Below are positions 12,794 through 23,400 of a stretch of DNA of 43,084 bases, piece after piece. The stretch's first letter is position 1; each line of letters opens with the position of its first letter. The stretch is from Bondarzewia mesenterica (Eukaryota > Basidiomycota > Agaricomycetes > Russulales > Bondarzewiaceae), in the NCBI GenBank assembly GCA_004802705.1, contig SGPL01000283.1, forward strand, positions 1-43,084, written 5' to 3'. Below the pieces are notes generated by a model that was not told where the DNA came from, searched no databases, and saw only the letters and a list, made by a program, of their open reading frames with translations. The position numbers and the translations under genes are program-made.

Positions 12794-14285
12794 ATGGCCC
12801 AAAGCCCTCTATCGGAGACGAGCCTCGTTTTCCTATGCCTCTCTACCGCTGGTCTAGTCTGGTACAGCACCATCTGGTCGATCGGGCTGCTGGGTTGTTG
12901 GGCTGCGTAAGTGTACCTCAGCTTCTTCCAAATTATGTCTCTCAATTTGTCTTCAGTCGCAAACGTTATAGAATTCGCCCACGATCTCCTCTGTCATCCG
13001 CTGCTGCCGACACCGCGCCTGGTGTTTCCATTTTACGACCCATCAAAGGCTTGGATACCAATCTTTACGAAAATCTTGAATCTTCCTTTACGCAAGAATA
13101 TCCCAACTTTGAACTGCTCTTATCAATGGCAGATGAGAATGACCAGGCACTGCTAGTTATTCATGAGTTACTGGAGAAATATCCAAATGTCAATGCAAGA
13201 GTTATAGTAGGTGCGTTTGAACCATGCTGTGTCGAGACAAGAAAGGAGATGACGTGGTCTATCCAGGAGAGGAGATTGTTGGAGTCAATCCGAAAGTCAA
13301 CAATCTCATCCGGTCGTACCGAGAAGCGGTGCATGATATCCTCTGGGTCCTAGATTCAAATGTCACCGTTACACCAGGAACTCTTGCGCGTTCCGTTGAC
13401 ATATTGAACGGCCCCCCTCCTTCCGCACCAGCTCCACGTCGACGTATAGCGCTCGTCCACCACGTTCCTTTCGCACTCGCTCACCAACTCACTCTCGGCT
13501 CTCGCATAGAAGAAGCGTTCCTCAATACAAATCACGCGAAAATGTATATCGCCATCAATACCGTCGCTATTGATTCTTGTGTCATGGGAAAGTCCAATCT
13601 TTATCGTCGCTCGGACCTTGAGCGGGTGGACGGCTCTCTGAAACCACATACAGAGACTGATAGTGATGCGCTTCCTGGGGAACGGGGGCTGGCTGCTTTT
13701 GGTCGGTTCCTTGCGGAGGACAACATGATCGCCGGCGCCTTATGGCACGAGCTGGACCTACGTCATGACTTGTCGTGCGACGTTGCTTTGAACACGATTG
13801 GGAACATGTCTCTGTCGGATTATATCTGGCGACGCGTTCGTTGGATCCGCGTCCGAAAACATATGACGTTAGCCGCGACGTTGGTCGAACCGTTCACAGA
13901 GTCTGTCGTGATGTGCGCAATCGCGTCATCTTGCTTGCGATATCTCATACGGTTCCCCGTGTGGCTGTTCATCCCCATTCACTTCGTTCTTTGGATCCTG
14001 GTCGATCTAGACGTATACGCTTCTCTCGCAGGATACCCCTTACCTGCATCTAAACGATGGGGCTTTCTTGCGGCATGGGCTGTGCGGGAGATTCTGGCGC
14101 TGCCGATATGGTTATTAGCCATTTTCGGGGACGAGGTCGAATGGAGGGGGAAGAAATATCAGGTTTTGCGCAACGGCGAGGTCAGACGGGCCGCTAGCGG
14201 ACAGGGTATTGCTGGTTGGTTTAAATGGGGTAGAACAAGAAAAGATATGGATCACTACGAACGGGTGGAGCTTGCTCAAGATTGA
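12794..14285 (+). CDS. GCS1: ceramide glucosyltransferase (glucosylceramide synthase, GT21)
   Basis: Three exons (12794-12906, 12957-13210, 13267-14285) encode 461 residues. The enzyme moves glucose from UDP-glucose to ceramide in the Golgi/ER membrane, making glucosylceramide. GT21 signatures are visible in order: an N-terminal membrane helix (about 10-37), LRPIKGLD, the first acidic motif MADENDQ (D97/D100), LDSNV (Asp152), AEDN (Asp274) and the RRVRW motif (311-315), followed by C-terminal hydrophobic segments that anchor the catalytic domain. The long open frame at 12466-13353 runs through intron 1 and is not the real start; ATG at 12794 gives the expected signal-anchor. The 285-nt gap to the TatD stop holds its promoter. 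Confidence 0.92.
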
Positions 14286-14812
14286 GCGTTGAGCGCTTAT
14301 GCGAGAGGCAATGCGATTCGTTTATCGATGGCAATTCAAAGGTGTAATCAGTGGACACATTCCGTCGACGCATTTTTTTTCTGGACATTTTTGGGAATAT
14401 TGATATCGACTGTGCATAGTATACCATCGACGGGGAGCCACGGACCGCTAAATGGTGTGCCTCGACGGCCGGAAAAGGTAAAATCGAGTCAAGGATCCCA
14501 AGGACATGCCCATCTATTTTCTATCGCTTCGATTTCCGAGTCAGACTGGCCGCGTTGTTTGGAAATCTGTAGGTGCCGTAATACTTGTGTCCTCTAACTA
14601 CCGTCTTTAGGCTCCTTGCCTTGCATGGCTGCATGGCTTGAGCGGTTCCGAATATCATGGCCGTGCTCTATAGCTTTTCGTGCAGTATCTCACTGAATCG
14701 TATTTAGTCTCCTGCAGCTTGTGCCTATCTATCGTGCCCCCCAACTACTGACCCACTACTTGTGCTTTCTGGGCCTCGAACCGCATCATCTTCATTAACA
14801 TTGCTCTCATCA
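14286..14812. other. intergenic region
   Basis: About 530 bases between two plus-strand genes. It should contain the GCS1 terminator and the promoter of the DUF6699 gene. No supported gene or motif. Confidence 0.5.
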
Positions 14813-15523
14813 ATGTTGAACTCTCGTCACGTCCACTTCGTGGACAGTGTCCGTTCGCCGACGTCCACGACGTCCACATTGTCTTCTGTCGGGCCACCGA
14901 CACCTCCATCACACCCCAATACCTACCCGTACGCGCCCGATCATGTGCAGCGTTTCTATCCACCACATGTATATGTGTCACCCCCCGCTCCGTATACGCC
15001 CTCCGCTATCCATCCGCCTGTTGTACCTCCACATGAAGCGGCACATGTGTCTATTAATCCTGCTCTCGCCGCCAACAATCTTGTGTATGATGTCACCCAG
15101 CGACCATCCAGCACGAATCCCGTGACGTCAGCCGCGATACTTGACTCGCCCGCTTCATATCCTCCAACGCACGAGCTCGTGATTCGTTGCGATGGCTTTC
15201 CGTGGTCAATCACCGCTACCCCCGCGTCCACCATCTCATCAGACAGCCAGATTGTGACTGTCCAAGATGCGTTGCAGGCGCTTTATGCCAACCTTCGGCA
15301 GTCCGTCAAAGCCTCTGAGTATGACCGACTAAAGAGTGATCCTGAGGTACAGGCAGCGGTGTATCACTCATTTCAGGCGCGTTGTATTGCAGCAGGCTCT
15401 CAGCAGCAGAAGGCCACGCATGACCAGGGGTTAAGGAGGGTGGATCTCTTGCGCGGGCGCACGCAAGCCCGGGGTCTCATCCCTGGATCAAAGGAGAACG
15501 AGTGGTTCCTGGTTCTTGTGTGA
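14813..15523 (+). CDS. DUF6699 domain protein, function unknown
   Basis: A single exon encodes 236 residues from ATG 14813 (MLNSRHVHFVDSVRSP); the frame is open a little further upstream but without ATG. The first half is Pro/Ser/Tyr-rich and disordered. The second half (about 125-236) has ELVIRCDGFPWSI, VTVQDALQALYANLRQ, EY and RRVDLLRGRTQARGL followed by a W near the end, the layout I recall for DUF6699, a domain expanded in basidiomycetes. No catalytic residues, signal peptide or membrane helix is seen. It is one of only two apparently intronless stretches here, although neighbours have many introns. The function is not known, and none is proposed. Confidence 0.8.
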   Translation: MLNSRHVHFVDSVRSPTSTTSTLSSVGPPTPPSHPNTYPYAPDHVQRFYPPHVYVSPPAPYTPSAIHPPVVPPHEAAHVSINPALAANNLVYDVTQRPSSTNPVTSAAILDSPASYPPTHELVIRCDGFPWSITATPASTISSDSQIVTVQDALQALYANLRQSVKASEYDRLKSDPEVQAAVYHSFQARCIAAGSQQQKATHDQGLRRVDLLRGRTQARGLIPGSKENEWFLVLV

Positions 15524-16204
15524 TGTACCCTGGAGTTCATGGTGCCGACTTAGCATTATAATATTTGTACCTTAATATCCGGCATCACCGGCAGTGCGCC
15601 TTCGCCGATGACATTGTATTCATACACACGCAATTGCACTTTTATGACAATACCCCTCCCCCGCCCCCTTTCCCCATTCCCTTCCCCTGTACGGTCTTCT
15701 CGCTGTCCTCATATGAAATCTCCTTTTTACGCGACAAACGCACATTTTGTTCGAACTCCTCCCTCCCTCCTCGTCAACTACACAATCCCACCCGAACTTA
15801 AACATCTCCGCTGATTGCTATGGTTTATCTCATCAGTTTACCTGTTCCTGGTGCTCATGATTAGCGCTCTGCACGATTATTACTGATTCTGTTACAGATG
15901 GCAGTATGTTTCGATAGCCCTTTTGTGGATCCTACCTTCAGTTCCTCATGCACATACATGTGGTACTACTAGTTGTGTTACGTGGGCTCTGGTTTGCCGG
16001 TGATGACGTCGATCGCGCAGTGGTCTCGTATGAGATCGATCGGGACTAGGAACGAAGCTCTTGGACAACAAGGACAAATAAACCAACCACGTGCTTGCCG
16101 AAACCCATCGAGGTGCCGACGCTGTCACACCCGTTGCACACTGCATTGTCGACCCAGTCGCTGGTCTCTCTTCCCCCTGACCTGCCCACCTCCACGTATT
16201 AAAA
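15524..16204. other. intergenic region
   Basis: About 680 bases between the DUF6699 stop and the Sec3 start, with a pyrimidine-rich patch near 15655-15700. No supported gene. Confidence 0.5.
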
Positions 16205-19200
16205 ATGTCAGACAACGAATCAGTTCGACAGCGCATCATACGGTCTGTTTTCTCAAGACGAAATGCAAGCGGTGGTCCAGAAGAGAGTTATGTCTCACAC
16301 CTCAAGATCTGGGAGGACTCTGGGACGGAGGCAGAAGGACTGAAACCCCGGTACATCTTGCTTGCCCGTATGTGACGTGTTACGGTCTTGATCTCCGAGG
16401 ACCATGATATATCATGTTTGTAGAGTCGAGCAATGGAAGTGGGTTCATACACAAGTCTAAGGTCAACTCCAATGGAACCTTCTCCGTTGGAAAGACATGG
16501 AGGTTACCGGAGTTGCGCGCTCTCGAGGTTGTCAGCGTGCGTCACAACACTTTTCATATCTATTATTACGTTGACGCCCGTTTCCTTAACGAACAGCCAT
16601 CTGTCTTTAATATAACTCTAGCTAGAACCTACAAGTGGCAAACGGATAATGCCAACGATCAAACGGCGTTTTTAATCGCCCTCATTCGACTGTTTCGTTC
16701 TGTTACCAACGGCTCAGCACCTCTTCAACTTGTCGGGATAGCCAATCCAGATATGCTGCCATGTATGACCTTCGCTATCTACCTATTTACTGGGCACTCA
16801 GTCGAGTTGTGCAGCAGGAAGGCAGGAATTTGCTCATGATTCGCGAACATCTACCCCTCCAGCTGGAGTATCACGCTCAAGACCTTCGACAGGCCAAAGA
16901 CCGGTGACACCTCAGGATCGCAGTGATTACGAACGTTCATCGGGAGCACGGTCTCCAGGAGGTTCGCGGCTGCAGTCACGACCACGTCGGAGACCTTCTC
17001 CTGTACCCTCTCGTCCTGTTTCGCCTGACTCCACGCCATCTATTGCGTCATCCGTTCGACCTCCGCCGTCGACGCCTTCATCGCAGTCTGGGACCCCGCG
17101 CTTACCTCGGTCCCGTCGTCCTTCTAATGCAACATCCGTCATGCGAGCATCTGCATCGTCTAGTCAGGTCCCCTCCATCATCCTTCCCTCTAATCCAGTG
17201 CCCTCACGTCCTTCCATCGCATCTATACCATCTTCCTTACGATTATCTACGGACAGTAATCAAAAGCACTCTATATCTCGACCTTCAATGGAAGTTCCTG
17301 CTTCGGCCACGTCTCTTACCCCTTCTGTACACTCCTCACTTTCTCCGTCCGTGATGCCCAGGCGCCCTGTTTCCTCCGCTTCTTCTGTACATTTCCGGAC
17401 CAATGTTCCTTCTCGTGGTCCTGCTCCCGCACCACCAGAGCTGGCGCAGCCACGTAGAGACCATAGTGCCCGTGTATCATTCTTTGACCCCGCAAATCAA
17501 GGTACTCTCGATCGTTTGGTAGCAGACGAGGCGGAACTCAACGGAGCAGAGGGTGAAGAGGAGAGCACCCAAGCTACCATGGCCAGTGTGGAAGAGATGT
17601 TGGAAGGATATGAGTGGGCCAGCGATGATGTACGTGGAAGGAAGAGGTCAAGAGGAGCAGTTGCGCAGATCGAGGCACGGCTATCAGACGAGCTGATGGC
17701 GCTGGAGAAGGTATGGTGATCGGATACTGCTTATTTCATCTCTGGAAACTGACCTCTCGTTGTGCAATAGGCAAACATTCATTCCTTCATCGAGTCTGAT
17801 GATAGGGTAAATCTGGTGCTCAAGTACCTAGATGACGCTGTTGCAGAGCTTGACAACATGGATAGTCTCGTGTCATCATATAAAATCCATCTAAACGTAC
17901 GTTCGTTCACACTGGGTTTTCTTGCATATTGCTGATCTTTGCTTGTAGGCTGTCAACGACGACATATTGTTCATCCAATCACAGAATCGGGGTCTGCAAG
18001 TGCAGACTCAGAATCAACGGGCATTGCTGAACGAGCTAGAGCAGCTTCTCGTACGAATCTACCATTTTGCCTTTGATATTGATACCAATTCATTTTATAG
18101 CAAACGGTCCACGTCGATCGCGAAGCCCTCATCACCCTTACGCAGGAGTCGCTGGAGAAGTCACAAAGCATTCAGCGACTGGAAGAAGCTTCGACAGAAC
18201 TTTACAAAGCATTGCAAGCCGGCCGAGATCGAGGTCAGTTTAGGCGCTACATAGTACAGCTGTTCTCTTTTGAAATTCATTATCACGGCCCAGATATGGC
18301 TGCTTCGATGGAACGACTGGATGAATACCGCACTCACAATGCTCAATTCTGCAAGCGGATATACGACTTTTTGTCCATCATGTTCACGGCCCAGGTAAGC
18401 TGTTCTTTTCTGTGATATTTTGTCATCTTCCTCATTGATAATCTTTGTTCCCAAAGTCCACAATGTTACTTGGTGACACGAACGGGATGAATCAACCGAG
18501 TGGCCGTGCACGGCCATCTCTCAAAGATCACCAAGATCTTGAGAGCTACCTGGGGCGGTACAGTGGTCTAATTCTTTACCTCAAAGAAATGGATGAGAGC
18601 ATTTACGCCAAGATATGTGCTGTGAGTTCTGCCATTGAATCTTATTGAGGGATTCTCACAGGACTTCTTCTATGTAGGCATACTTCTCGGCCGCTAGCGA
18701 GCTGCACAGTCAGCAAATCGGTGCATTGCTGTCTTATTACAGCGTTCTGGTCAAAAAGGTTCCTGAAGATGACAGCGAACAAAGTAAGCACGGCTATTTG
18801 CCATAGACCCGGCATTTTCTGATAGAACAATCTGAGCAGCCTTTGCTACGTCACCAATCACTAGTGCTTCAAGAGCAGCTGGCGGTCTTCGGCGTGCTGG
18901 TACTATCGTACGATCACCTCTGGAGGCTCGGAAAGAAAAGGAAAAACATGTAGAAGGGGAAATGCCTGCCTCTGAGGTACCTCATTTCCATTGTGTTGGT
19001 CACTTCAAAGAAATCTGATTTTTTGCAGGCATTCGGACATGTTCTTGAACGAATAGCACCACAGGTGTATCATGAGCAGGAATTCATCGCGGATTTCCTG
19101 CAGATCAACGACGCTGCTTTGACGTTCGCTGATTATATGGGTTTGGAGAATTATTTCCGGCGGCAGGCAGCGCGGTCTTCTGGTTTGGCACAGTCGACTA

Positions 19201-20450
19201 TGAAACTCGTTCGGGGAGCATTAGATCTCATATTTGGTTTTCTGCCTATGGAGCTCAAAGGGTGGATCGATGCCGCCCTTGCGAAGGACAACATGTGAGC
19301 GCACTTGATCGTATGCCATCTTGTATTGGTAGCTCAGTGCCTTCACAGACAAATCATTGGCATCCTAGCTTGTCTTGAGCGTTTTCGGTCCGATGCCGAT
19401 GAGAGAGGTAATGCTTTTGTCCTGAATTTCTTGGAAAAGCAGCACACACGGCTGAAGACCCTGTTCGATCGGCATGTTGTATGTACCGCAGTTTCGTTCA
19501 CGTAATGCGGGCTAACTGATGTATAATAACAGAGCACGCAAATCCGGTCTGTCGAGCAAACGAAGCTGACGAGCAAAAAGCGCAATGGCGTGGTTCACTT
19601 TATCAAGTATTTCCCCGTCTACGTAGGCCGGGTGGAGAGCCAACTAATCAATGCCGATAATCTCGAAATCCGACAAAACGTGGACCTGGCGTATGATAAG
19701 ATTGTACAGACGATGTTTGATTCGTTGAAGCAGATGGCAAAGATGGACGGCGAGGGTGAGGACAAGGGACAACTTAACTATCATGTCATTCTCATCGGTA
19801 AGCCCTCTGATTCTCCCTTCCTGCTCCGCATCACATGGTCTTATGCGCCCTTCTGAATCAGAAAATATGCACCACTTTGTTGCCGAGATCCGACAGCAGG
19901 AGATTGGCTCCGTCATTGTTTTCTCGAAACGAGCGGAAGCTCTGTACGACGAGAATCTGAATGCTTATGTCAAGATCGTCCTCAGACGACCTTTTGCTAA
20001 AATCATCGTACGTCCATATTTCAGTGTGTCCAGATGATAAGGTCGTGCTCATGGCAGTTGCAGGACTACTTTGAAGGTGTCGAACGGTTGTTAAAGACTA
20101 CGGCTCCATCCGAGGTTGCTAACAACAGCAGCTACAACCGTTCGGCATTGAAGAAGATCATCAAGGAGTACAACTCGAAGGATGTGCGCAAGAACGTGGA
20201 TGCACTCTTCAAGCGCGTGGAGAAACACTTCACTGAGGCCTCTGAGAAAGCGACGACGGATGAAGGTGGTGGTATCGCGCCCGGAACTGTGATGGTGGGC
20301 GTGTGGAAGGCATGTGAAGAGGAGTTGCTAAGGATAACGGAGCTTTTCACGAAGCGGATATCGCAGTGTTATGCCAATAGCGGAGTCACATTGGAGTATT
20401 CTGCAGCTGATGTGGAGGCTGCTTTCAAGCGTCACCGGGTGGGATCTTGA
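16205..20450 (+). CDS. SEC3: exocyst complex subunit Sec3
   Basis: Sixteen exons (16205-16367, 16424-16536, 16597-16762, 16815-17710, 17771-17896, 17949-18050, 18101-18233, 18294-18394, 18457-18621, 18678-18783, 18840-18976, 19029-19294, 19349-19478, 19533-19797, 19862-20007, 20064-20450) join in phase to 1133 residues. Sec3 marks sites of secretion on the plasma membrane and tethers vesicles through the exocyst. The N-terminal part (about 30-145: HLKIWEDSG, NGSFVGKTW-like GTFSVGKTW, LARTYKWQTDNANDQTAFL) is the PIP2-binding PH-like Sec3 domain. A Ser/Pro/Arg-rich linker follows, coded mainly by the long exon 4. The rest is helical coiled-coil and the Sec3 C-terminal domain, ending in EELLRITELFTKRISQCY. 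Exon 4 entry uses the AG at 16813-16814 because an earlier AG gives the wrong phase. Convergent with the REEP gene. Confidence 0.93.
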
Positions 20451-20685
20451 CCAAATCGTCCTGTTATTCACATCGTGTATAATTCATCTCTTTCCATATA
20501 TCTTTGATGATACTCTGTGACAAGCTAAGCAAATGATAACACGACGATGAACGGTCGGAAGAAGCGAAGCGGAAACGATAACAAGCCAATAAACAAAGAG
20601 AAAACGTCTGTAGATAATGAAAAATCTGTGCCTCTCCTCTTTCTTGGCGTGAACAGCTATCTCGTGACCTTTGGAATGAGACTCC

Positions 20686-21521
20686 CTAATACACTGGGCG
20701 CTCACTCTCGGAAGTATGCGGAGCGCTGGTGGACTCGACGTTGTAACCTGCGGTAGTAGGTTTCGTCGCAGGAGTCGAAGCAGTAGCTGGAGCACCAGAA
20801 GGTGTAGATTGGCCGTTTGCTTGCTTCACCGAACCCAAGACCGCAGGACCAAATGTACTCCAGAGCCCTTGAAGGGCCTGGAGAGGGTTCTGCTGTCCGG
20901 GAACGGGTGTGGCTTGGCCATTCTCGAAAAGCTTCGAAGTGACAGGGGTCTTACTGAGGAGGCTCCAGACGAGTTCCCAGAGGCTGGCAACACGCGCCTG
21001 GACGAAGACAAGAGTCTCAGTTTGGGCGGAGGTTAAGCCGGCATCAATGTCGGCCTCATGACTGGAGTAGAAGGGCTCGACATAAGTCTTGTAAATGAAT
21101 GTAGAACCCTGACGTGCACACATTTGTCAGAGTGTTTATCGACGAAGGTGGCTATGCAGAAGTGCGCACCTGGAACTGCGGAAGAGAGAGGTAGAGAAGG
21201 AAGGCAGTTTTGATTTCCCAGTAAAACGGGAGCCTAGTGCGGATTTAAAAGGCAGATCACTTGCGGGCTCGAAGTTGACATACCAGCTCAGGAACCATTC
21301 CGCCTCGTGCTCGACTGCGACGAGGACACCCACTACGGCCCAGTATGTGGTCCACCGTACCAATGCAGGCTCCGATATGGGACGGTGCTTAAGAGCCTTG
21401 TACGTAGAGTACGAAGGCAGCAGAAAGGCAAACCAACCGCTGTCTTCGTCGTGAGCGCGTGATCAAGACGAGCAGCGAAATATGCATACGTGAGGAGACT
21501 CGATACCAAAGACATAAACAT
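20686..21521 (-). CDS. REEP/TB2-DP1-HVA22 family ER-shaping protein
   Basis: Four exons (20686-21108, 21170-21233, 21284-21439, 21490-21521) encode 224 residues. The N-terminal 100 residues carry the family pattern: MFMSLVSSLLT, FLLPSYSTYKAL, RWTTYWAVVGV, EWFLSWLPFYWEIKTAFLLYLSLPQFQGSTFIYKTYVEPF. These hydrophobic hairpins insert in the ER membrane and curve tubules. The C-terminal half is variable, Gln/Pro/Ala/Thr-rich and lacks known domains. Yeast Yop1 is the best-known fungal relative, but the RWTTYW...EWFLSW form is closer to the REEP1-4 branch. Exon 1 has only 32 nt. Divergent from the homeodomain gene, convergent with SEC3 (235 nt apart). Confidence 0.88.
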
Positions 21522-22231
21522 GGCGCAGCTACAGGCGAACGTAGAAAATGAAGCCATTAGATAGTTCCGAATAACTGATTTGAATGGGTGCCATACGCGA
21601 GGACTCTTTTGCTGGCTAACTGGGAATTTTTTTTCGAGGAAAGTAGTCGCGTGCTCGTTCAAGTTGCGTTGTTGATCGAGTCGGTTTATAGCCGCGCGGT
21701 AGTCATGACAAACCGGATGTCCAATTATAGAGCGGACAATGAGGTAATGCCGAAGCTTTGAGGCCGGCCTACCCATGAGTCAACTCCCATGTTGTGCATC
21801 ATGGATTCATCACTCCTCGACCGCTTTACAATCTGGGGATCGCCCAATCTCTCGAATTAGCTCTCATCCGTCTTAGACTCTATCGTGTGAATTCTCCTCT
21901 GCTAAGGGGGGCTAATTTAAACTCCCAGCAGGTGTGGCGAGCTGGTCATTCGCTAACAAGGGCTTCCAGCTCCTGAGGCAAAGCTTCAAAGCTTTCGTGA
22001 CGAATCGCACGCTATCCCGTTCCCAGACGTGCCACCAGCTTATTGTAGTGCTGTGATGTCCACTGTTGTGGCAAATATGCCATATAGTGTGTCCCATCCT
22101 GTTGTGAGTATGTCATTTATCAACCTTTCTTAAGGACTCACGCCACGCGCTTCTACCCAACCTCCTCTCTATACACCATTGACGGGTCGTTTGCTCTATC
22201 CTCGATCAGATCGTGTCTCTTTTCCCCCATC
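21522..22231. other. intergenic region between divergent genes
   Basis: About 710 bases between the REEP start and the homeodomain gene start, holding both promoters. No supported gene or obvious motif. Confidence 0.5.
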
Positions 22232-22879
22232 ATGACCCGAATAAACATGCGCAAGGAGGAATCCATTGCGCGGGCTAGAACGAAACTGGTGGCTCGTTCC
22301 AAAGGCAAACCATCCTCCCCGCAGTCCAGCACAACTTCTCGCCGAAGTTCACCGCAGTCTCGGGCTGACCAAGGTCGTCCAATGACAGCCTATCAACTAT
22401 ACTACTTGCTTCCGGCGTTCCTGCGAGACCAGTGTCCGACACTGTCATCGCGCCAGGGATATGCGCGTTTGGTCAACGAGTGAGTCCAAGTTTTCATCGC
22501 TCTCTTGCGGTGAATGTTGACCTTCGATGAACCTACCAGATCTGAGAGACGCATCAAAAATTGGTTTAATAATCGCAGACAAAAGTGGGCAAAGGTGTTA
22601 AAAGAGTGCGGCGAAGAGGCTGTTCGCAGGGCGCAGGCGCAAGAGCTCGAGGATATTGGATTGTGTTCCGGGAGCTCTGTCATTGAGGACACATCCTCTC
22701 CTTTGTCTGCAGACGCCCTTAGTCCCCACCTTTCGAACCAGAGGAGCCTTTCATCGTCATCCGTAACCACTGAGTCTACCCAGTCAGACCCCGATCTCGA
22801 TGTTATAAAACGTATCAGGAAGGTCACCCCACCTTCCTTGGAGGAGGCGGAGCTGCTGCTCTACTTTGCATCTTCTTAG
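22232..22879 (+). CDS. small homeodomain protein
   Basis: Two exons (22232-22479, 22540-22879; split GAA codon) encode 195 residues. The homeodomain lies at about 44-103. The recognition helix SERRIKNWFNNRRQKW contains the invariant W, F, N and R (positions 48, 49, 51 and 53 of the standard numbering), so DNA binding is very likely. Position 50, which sets base preference, is Asn (residue 93). The N-terminal arm is rich in Ser, Arg and Lys, and the C-terminal tail is Ser/Thr-rich and acidic. The intron interrupts the domain just before helix 3. It is not a mating-type HD1/HD2 gene as far as can be judged: it is short, alone, and has no mitochondrial peptidase gene nearby. Targets are unknown. 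Confidence 0.85.
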
Positions 22880-23400
22880 CCAGTTTTCACGTCCTGGTCT
22901 TCACATCTCATGACATCGTTTTATCATTATTGTACTAGGGTCCGTGTTGTAAGTTTTGTGCTTTCGTCGTCTCGCAAGTAATACAATTATTTGCTCAAAT
23001 CATCTCCGTGTGGTAATTGATCCTCATCTTCTACCCTCTGCCTCGGATGCCGCCGCCTTGAGGAGTTGTTGACTGCATCGATTTGAGAAACGCCAGTATT
23101 GCATTCCGTTCAAAGGACCAGTGCGTAGTATTACACTGGCCGGAATTAGAAGGCGTAGTGTTGAGATCAAGATCGAAGGAAACTCTTAAAATATTGGATA
23201 ATGGTCACGAGACGTTTTGTGACTATTTGTACACTGTAAGCGGGTGTTTACATATCTTCGGACGCCTGATCTCACCAACGGAATAATCTCGTCGGTGGCT
23301 GCACTCCTTCCCTTCCTTTCAACGCTGGCCGGCCAAGGGCGTCTCACCAGCTCTCGGTCTAGCTTGTGTTCCGCTTGCGACTTTGATTCCACTCTTTGTT
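22880..23400. other. intergenic region
   Basis: About 520 bases between two plus-strand regulatory genes. It should hold the homeodomain 3' UTR and the promoter of the Zn2Cys6 gene. No supported gene. Confidence 0.5.

Noticed and set aside
12466..13353. 295-residue open frame that seems to extend ceramide glucosyltransferase upstream
   Set aside because: It joins the TatD 3' end, non-coding sequence and GT21 exon 2 through an intron; the true exon 1 is in another frame with a proper signal-anchor.
22232..22879. Mating-type A locus homeodomain gene
   Set aside because: Only one short homeodomain gene is present, with no divergent partner and no mitochondrial intermediate peptidase nearby.
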